A stretch of 63,557 nt of DNA, from positions 1-63,557 of the forward strand of contig CADCPM010000075.1 of the NCBI GenBank assembly GCA_902803315.1, read 5' to 3'. Both the position numbers and the translations under genes were made by a program. Numbering within the stretch: the first letter of the stretch is position 1; the number at the start of each line of letters is the position of its first letter. Below, piece after piece: positions 60,445-63,557 of this stretch. This stretch comes from an uncultured Coriobacteriaceae bacterium (lineage in GTDB: Bacteria > Actinomycetota > Coriobacteriia > Coriobacteriales > Atopobiaceae). Under the pieces are notes generated by a model. The model searched no databases, was not told the DNA's origin, and saw only the letters and a list, made by a program, of their open reading frames with translations.

Positions 60445-61002
60445 ATGACAGACCCCACCATGCTGGTAAACGCATCGCATCCCCTGCCGCCCGGCTGGGT
60501 TCCGGACGACCTGGTGGATCTCTGGGTGCAGAAGCCGCGCCACTTCCTCCTACCCGGGCGCCGCGAGTTCCTCGCGCGCGTGGCGTTCGAGGCGGCGAAC
60601 GCCCTGTTCGCAGAGGCCGAGACGGCAGGCTTCGACGATTTCGATGTGAGGAGCGGCTACCGCGACGCCGAGCGTCAGGCGGCTCTTTACGCTGCGAACC
60701 CGAACCCCGGCATGGTGGCCAAACCTGGCCAGAGCGAGCACCAAACGGGTCTTGCCCTCGACGTGGGAATCTGGAGGGGGCCGTTCCTCTCGGCTAACAA
60801 CGAAAGCCACCGCGCGTGGGTGTACGAGCACTGCTGGGAGCACGGTCTCATAGTCCGCTATCCCGCAGGCAAGGAAAGCGTCACGGGTGTTCCCGCCGAG
60901 CCTTGGCATCTGCGCTATGTGGGCCGCGACGTGGCCGCCGAGATTCGCGAGCGCGGTTGGGTGCTCGAGGAGTGGCACGAGGCGCGACGCCCCACCGCCT
61001 AG
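60445..61002 (+). CDS. VanY-type D-alanyl-D-alanine carboxypeptidase
   Basis: A 185-residue zinc carboxypeptidase of the VanY family: DVRSGYRDAERQ, the zinc/active-site motif PGQSEHQTGLALDVG (His and Asp), and EPWHLRYVG (His). No signal peptide or membrane anchor is seen, so export is uncertain. GAGGAGGATTA precedes the ATG. It may trim the last D-Ala of peptidoglycan precursors. Confidence 0.88.
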   Translation: MTDPTMLVNASHPLPPGWVPDDLVDLWVQKPRHFLLPGRREFLARVAFEAANALFAEAETAGFDDFDVRSGYRDAERQAALYAANPNPGMVAKPGQSEHQTGLALDVGIWRGPFLSANNESHRAWVYEHCWEHGLIVRYPAGKESVTGVPAEPWHLRYVGRDVAAEIRERGWVLEEWHEARRPTA

Positions 61003-61030
61003 CCGGTTGCCGAGCGACGCCAAAGGGGGC

Positions 61031-61153
61031 GTGGTTGCACGCTTCAACCATCCGAGTGAGGCATGGGAATACGCGGAAGCGAATGGATATAGCACCGAAA
61101 AGCTGACCTGGAAGCAGGTGCAGAAGCTGAGGAACACTGGAAGCCCGCACTAA
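61031..61153 (+). CDS. Small hypothetical protein
   Basis: MVARFNHPSEAWEYAEANGYSTEKLTWKQVQKLRNTGSPH, 40 residues, from a GTG at 61031 after AAAGGGGG. It may be the tail of a larger lost gene. No family recognised. Confidence 0.4.
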   Translation: MVARFNHPSEAWEYAEANGYSTEKLTWKQVQKLRNTGSPH

Positions 61154-61192
61154 GCTAGCCCAAGACGCGCACTACCAAATGAAGGGAATAAG

Positions 61193-61639
61193 TCACCAAC
61201 GGACTTTGGCTCGGTACTCTGCGTAGCCTGGCAGTCTGTTGGCGAGCATTGTATCCTCGAGAGCTGTGCGTACCACAATTACGACTGCGACTACACCCGA
61301 TACCAGACCAACCCACATGCTCGGAAATACCATGGTCACAGAAACGCACCACATGACGATCGCTGAGTACATGGGATGGCGAACAAAGGCATAGGGCCCG
61401 GTGCTGCACACGCGCCGCCCGCGCTCCTCCTGCACGCGCGAGACCGCCTCGGCGAAGCGGTTTTCGGACAGGGCCGAGGTTGTAATCATGGAGGAGAGCA
61501 GATACACGGCAGAGCCGAAAACGGCGATCGCGTCTATGGTCTGCGACGGGTCGCACGTCTTGCCCGCGACCCAGTACACCACGAAATAGGCAAGCAGCCA
61601 AAACACCGCGAGCAGCAGCTTGTCCCACACTGGCGTCAC
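61193..61639 (-). pseudogene. Isoprenylcysteine methyltransferase-like membrane protein, C-terminus clipped by a stop
   Basis: 148 residues with four or so membrane helices; STGPYAFVRHPMYSAIVMW and LEDTMLANRLPGYAEYRAKVRW are the ICMT/PEMT signature. The frame stops at TGA (61193); reading through gives LIPFIW-stop at 61172, the usual family ending (RLIPFIW). One base change (CGA to TGA) would explain it. The loss of seven residues may or may not inactivate it. Confidence 0.72.
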
Positions 61640-61666
61640 GTCTGAACGCTTTGCAGTCCGCTTGCT

Positions 61667-61847
61667 TTACCTACGTGGCCGTCGGACCATGCCAACGACC
61701 GCTATGACAAGAAGACTGCCGAGGATTCCCCATCAGGAGTAGGGCGTACCCAGCCAGGACGTAGGCCAACTCGATGGCTGCGTAGGTGATGAGGATTGCC
61801 CTTCCACCTGGACGCCAATAACCCTGCAAACTCACGTAGGAACGCAT
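61667..61847 (-). pseudogene. Small two-helix membrane protein, frameshifted
   Basis: MRSYVSLQGYWRPGGRAILITYAAIELAYVLAGYALLLMG in one frame and ILGSLLVIAVVGMVRRPRR-stop in the next. A single-base change would give one continuous 60-residue membrane protein. It sits 27 bases before the ICMT-like frame. Confidence 0.55.
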
Positions 61848-62123
61848 TCGGCTCGCGTGACGTTGCGGAGCGTCTGGCGCGACCGGCCATCCCCTCGTCA
61901 ACCAGGTCGTACTGCAGCATTGTCAATTGTCTTCGACTTGCGAAAGCGAAAGTGCGTGCCTGCGCGCACGTACGCAAGGGGAAGAGCGTAAAGCTCTGCG
62001 ACCGCGTGACCTGTGCTGAGGCGCACGCTCTGCTCGCTAAACACGGTCGTCCCGTGTTGTACCCCGAGTCACTAATAAGCTACCCTAGTGTTGCACATAA
62101 AAGTTGTCGAAGGGAATTGTTGT

Positions 62124-63557
62124 ATGCGCTACATAGCTTTTGCGTTGCTCGTCGTCTTTGGCTTGATGCTGCCTGGATGCGGTGCGCAGCAGCCAGCTGC
62201 GCCTTCGCAGTCAAGTGCAGGGGTAACACAACAAGGAGACTTCACGACTAAGCAGGTACCTGTGTTCCGTGAAAAGCTCACGGACGAGAAGGCCAATCTG
62301 CGATTCTATGCCGACATGCCAAACATCGCGTACATGAACATCGCGGAGTTCTACAAGCTGCAGCTGCCCAAGGGAACGATGGACGCAAAGATCCAAGACG
62401 ACGGCACCTGGCTGCTTACGACCCATACTGGTGCCGATGCGTCCAAGGCTATGGAGTACGGAATGGGTGGCACGGCGGTGGTCGACCTGGCAGCCGGCAC
62501 AATAACCTCGCCCAACCTGTCTGCCTTTACCAACGTGATGTCGCTGGTGCAGGACGGCATGGACAACGTGTACTTCGACGGCGCGGGATTCACGAAGATC
62601 GCGAGCGTGGAATACGACAAGCCGGCCGATACCGCCGTCATTGATCTGAGCAAGTATGGCATCGTTCCGCGCGCCGACGACGACGGCGTGTGGCTGCCCG
62701 TGCAGACGCTCGCCACGATATTTACGAGCCTCAACTATGACTCCGTAACGTTTAACGGGCAGAAGCTCTACATCAACAACGACAACAACATGCGACCCCT
62801 CACGGAGCGCGACCCAGAGTATAGCGACCCTATCTATTCGCAACCCGAACGCCCGGATGATGTAATCAAGTTTGATTATGGCCAGCTTTGCCTCGCGTTT
62901 GGTGAATTCTACGGAAAGCCGGCCTCCGCGCCGGACGTGCTAAAGGAGCAGGGCCTCGATGCCTTTCTTAACAGTCAGGGCGATACCGGCAAGGCCGTAA
63001 AGGATGCGCTCATGTCCAAAGACCCCGTTGAATACCTGCGCGGATGCGACGGTCTCCATAACCTGCTTAACGTGGACGGCCATACGGTAATAGAGATTGC
63101 GAAGAGTGCCAATTTGGAAAAGAGCAAGGTGCACGAGGATCTATACAAGAGGTATCGTGAGCGCTCGGACAACGGCGACGACCTGCTCAACCAGCTAGCG
63201 GCAAAGAAGCGGGCCAACGACGAGCCGAATCTTGTGGCCGCTCACGAGCGTCGCGAGTTGTCGAAGAAGGCGTATGGCAAATACCTCTACGCCAAGCAGG
63301 GCAACACCGCGGTGATCGTGCTCAACTCCGTCGACGATGTGGACTATAGGAAATGGCATGAGTTCCTGCAGGGTAGGGGACCACGCCCGTCGAGTACCGA
63401 GCCCATAGACGATCCCTCGCTGCCCAGCAACGGAAACGTGGACAGCGTTGCCATCTTTCTTGATGGCATTGAGCGCGCGAAGGTAGACCCCGAGGTGAAG
63501 AACGTCGTTATCGACGTGAGCAACGACGACGGTGGATCGGATGATGTGGTTCTGTTC
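62124..63557 (+). CDS. Lipoprotein with peptidase S41-like segment, runs off the window
   Basis: At least 478 residues. MRYIAFALLVVFGLMLPGC is a lipoprotein signal with lipobox LPGC. The middle (ADTAVIDLSKYGIVPRADDDGVWLPVQTLATIFTSLNYDSVTFNGQKLYIN) resembles a copper-amine-oxidase-like/substrate-binding repeat. The last visible part, DPEVKNVVIDVSNDDGGSDDVVLF, is the D-x-x-N-x-GG strand that precedes the catalytic Ser of S41 peptidases. The start at 62124 follows GAAGGGAATT. The catalytic residues are beyond the window. Confidence 0.72.
   Translation, partial: MRYIAFALLVVFGLMLPGCGAQQPAAPSQSSAGVTQQGDFTTKQVPVFREKLTDEKANLRFYADMPNIAYMNIAEFYKLQLPKGTMDAKIQDDGTWLLTTHTGADASKAMEYGMGGTAVVDLAAGTITSPNLSAFTNVMSLVQDGMDNVYFDGAGFTKIASVEYDKPADTAVIDLSKYGIVPRADDDGVWLPVQTLATIFTSLNYDSVTFNGQKLYINNDNNMRPLTERDPEYSDPIYSQPERPDDVIKFDYGQLCLAFGEFYGKPASAPDVLKEQGLDAFLNSQGDTGKAVKDALMSKDPVEYLRGCDGLHNLLNVDGHTVIEIAKSANLEKSKVHEDLYKRYRERSDNGDDLLNQLAAKKRANDEPNLVAAHERRELSKKAYGKYLYAKQGNTAVIVLNSVDDVDYRKWHEFLQGRGPRPSSTEPIDDPSLPSNGNVDSVAIFLDGIERAKVDPEVKNVVIDVSNDDGGSDDVVLF

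Overview
The window reads as chromosomal DNA of a high-GC Gram-positive anaerobe. The mix of a complete D-alanylation (dlt) operon, MurT, a T-box-controlled TrpB2, Tad/Flp pilus genes of actinobacterial type and a GMP synthase with no amidotransferase domain suggests the class Coriobacteriia, perhaps an Olsenella/Atopobium-like genus. That placement is inference from gene content, not from a marker gene.

Left core (1-20.2 kb). A truncated trpB2 is preceded on the minus strand by a T-box with a UGG (Trp) specifier. Next comes a minus-strand operon dltA - tiny lipoprotein - dltB - dltC - dltD - dltX-like - secreted transglutaminase-like protein. Housekeeping genes follow: SRAP protein, aldo/keto reductase, murT, U32 peptidase, an NlpC/P60-like protein, HtrA protease, a Ca2+-type P-ATPase and rsgA. 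Copies of a 120-bp palindromic repeat family lie between several of these genes.

Tad pilus locus (20.2-53.3 kb), interrupted. cpaB, tadZ/cpaE and tadA/cpaF start the locus. tadA is split by a 23.1-kb element (23,483-46,613). Removing the element rejoins tadA exactly in frame (992 + 343 bp = 445 codons). The rest follows: tadA 3' part, tadB, tadC, flp pilin, several pilin/TadE/TadG-like genes, DUF192 and FHA proteins.

The element has lower GC and is an integrative mobilizable element rather than a full ICE: no type IV secretion genes are visible. It carries a large serine recombinase beside the right junction, an excisionase-like DNA-binding protein, a HUH-SF3 helicase replication protein plus a free-standing copy of its ATPase domain, MobC and a relaxase, a ParA/RHH partition pair, a type I restriction-modification system (hsdRMS) with a DUF4268 companion, an RHH-methyltransferase fusion, and an HNH nuclease. 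It also has a roughly 0.8-kb run of consecutive long hairpins behind its own promoter, and two leader regions that each end in an intrinsic terminator just before a gene.

Right end (53.3-63.6 kb). A guaA gene encoding only the ATP-pyrophosphatase part has a structured leader with a nine-residue upstream ORF. A 25-bp near-identical copy of the guaA 3' end lies at 57.5 kb. The 2.8 kb between the two copies (RelB-like antitoxin, broken RelE toxin, broken VOC gene, a GH1 glycosidase) looks like a decayed island at guaA. Beyond that is a graveyard of fragments with a few intact genes (VOC protein, VanY-type carboxypeptidase), ending in a lipoprotein with a peptidase S41-like segment that runs off the window.
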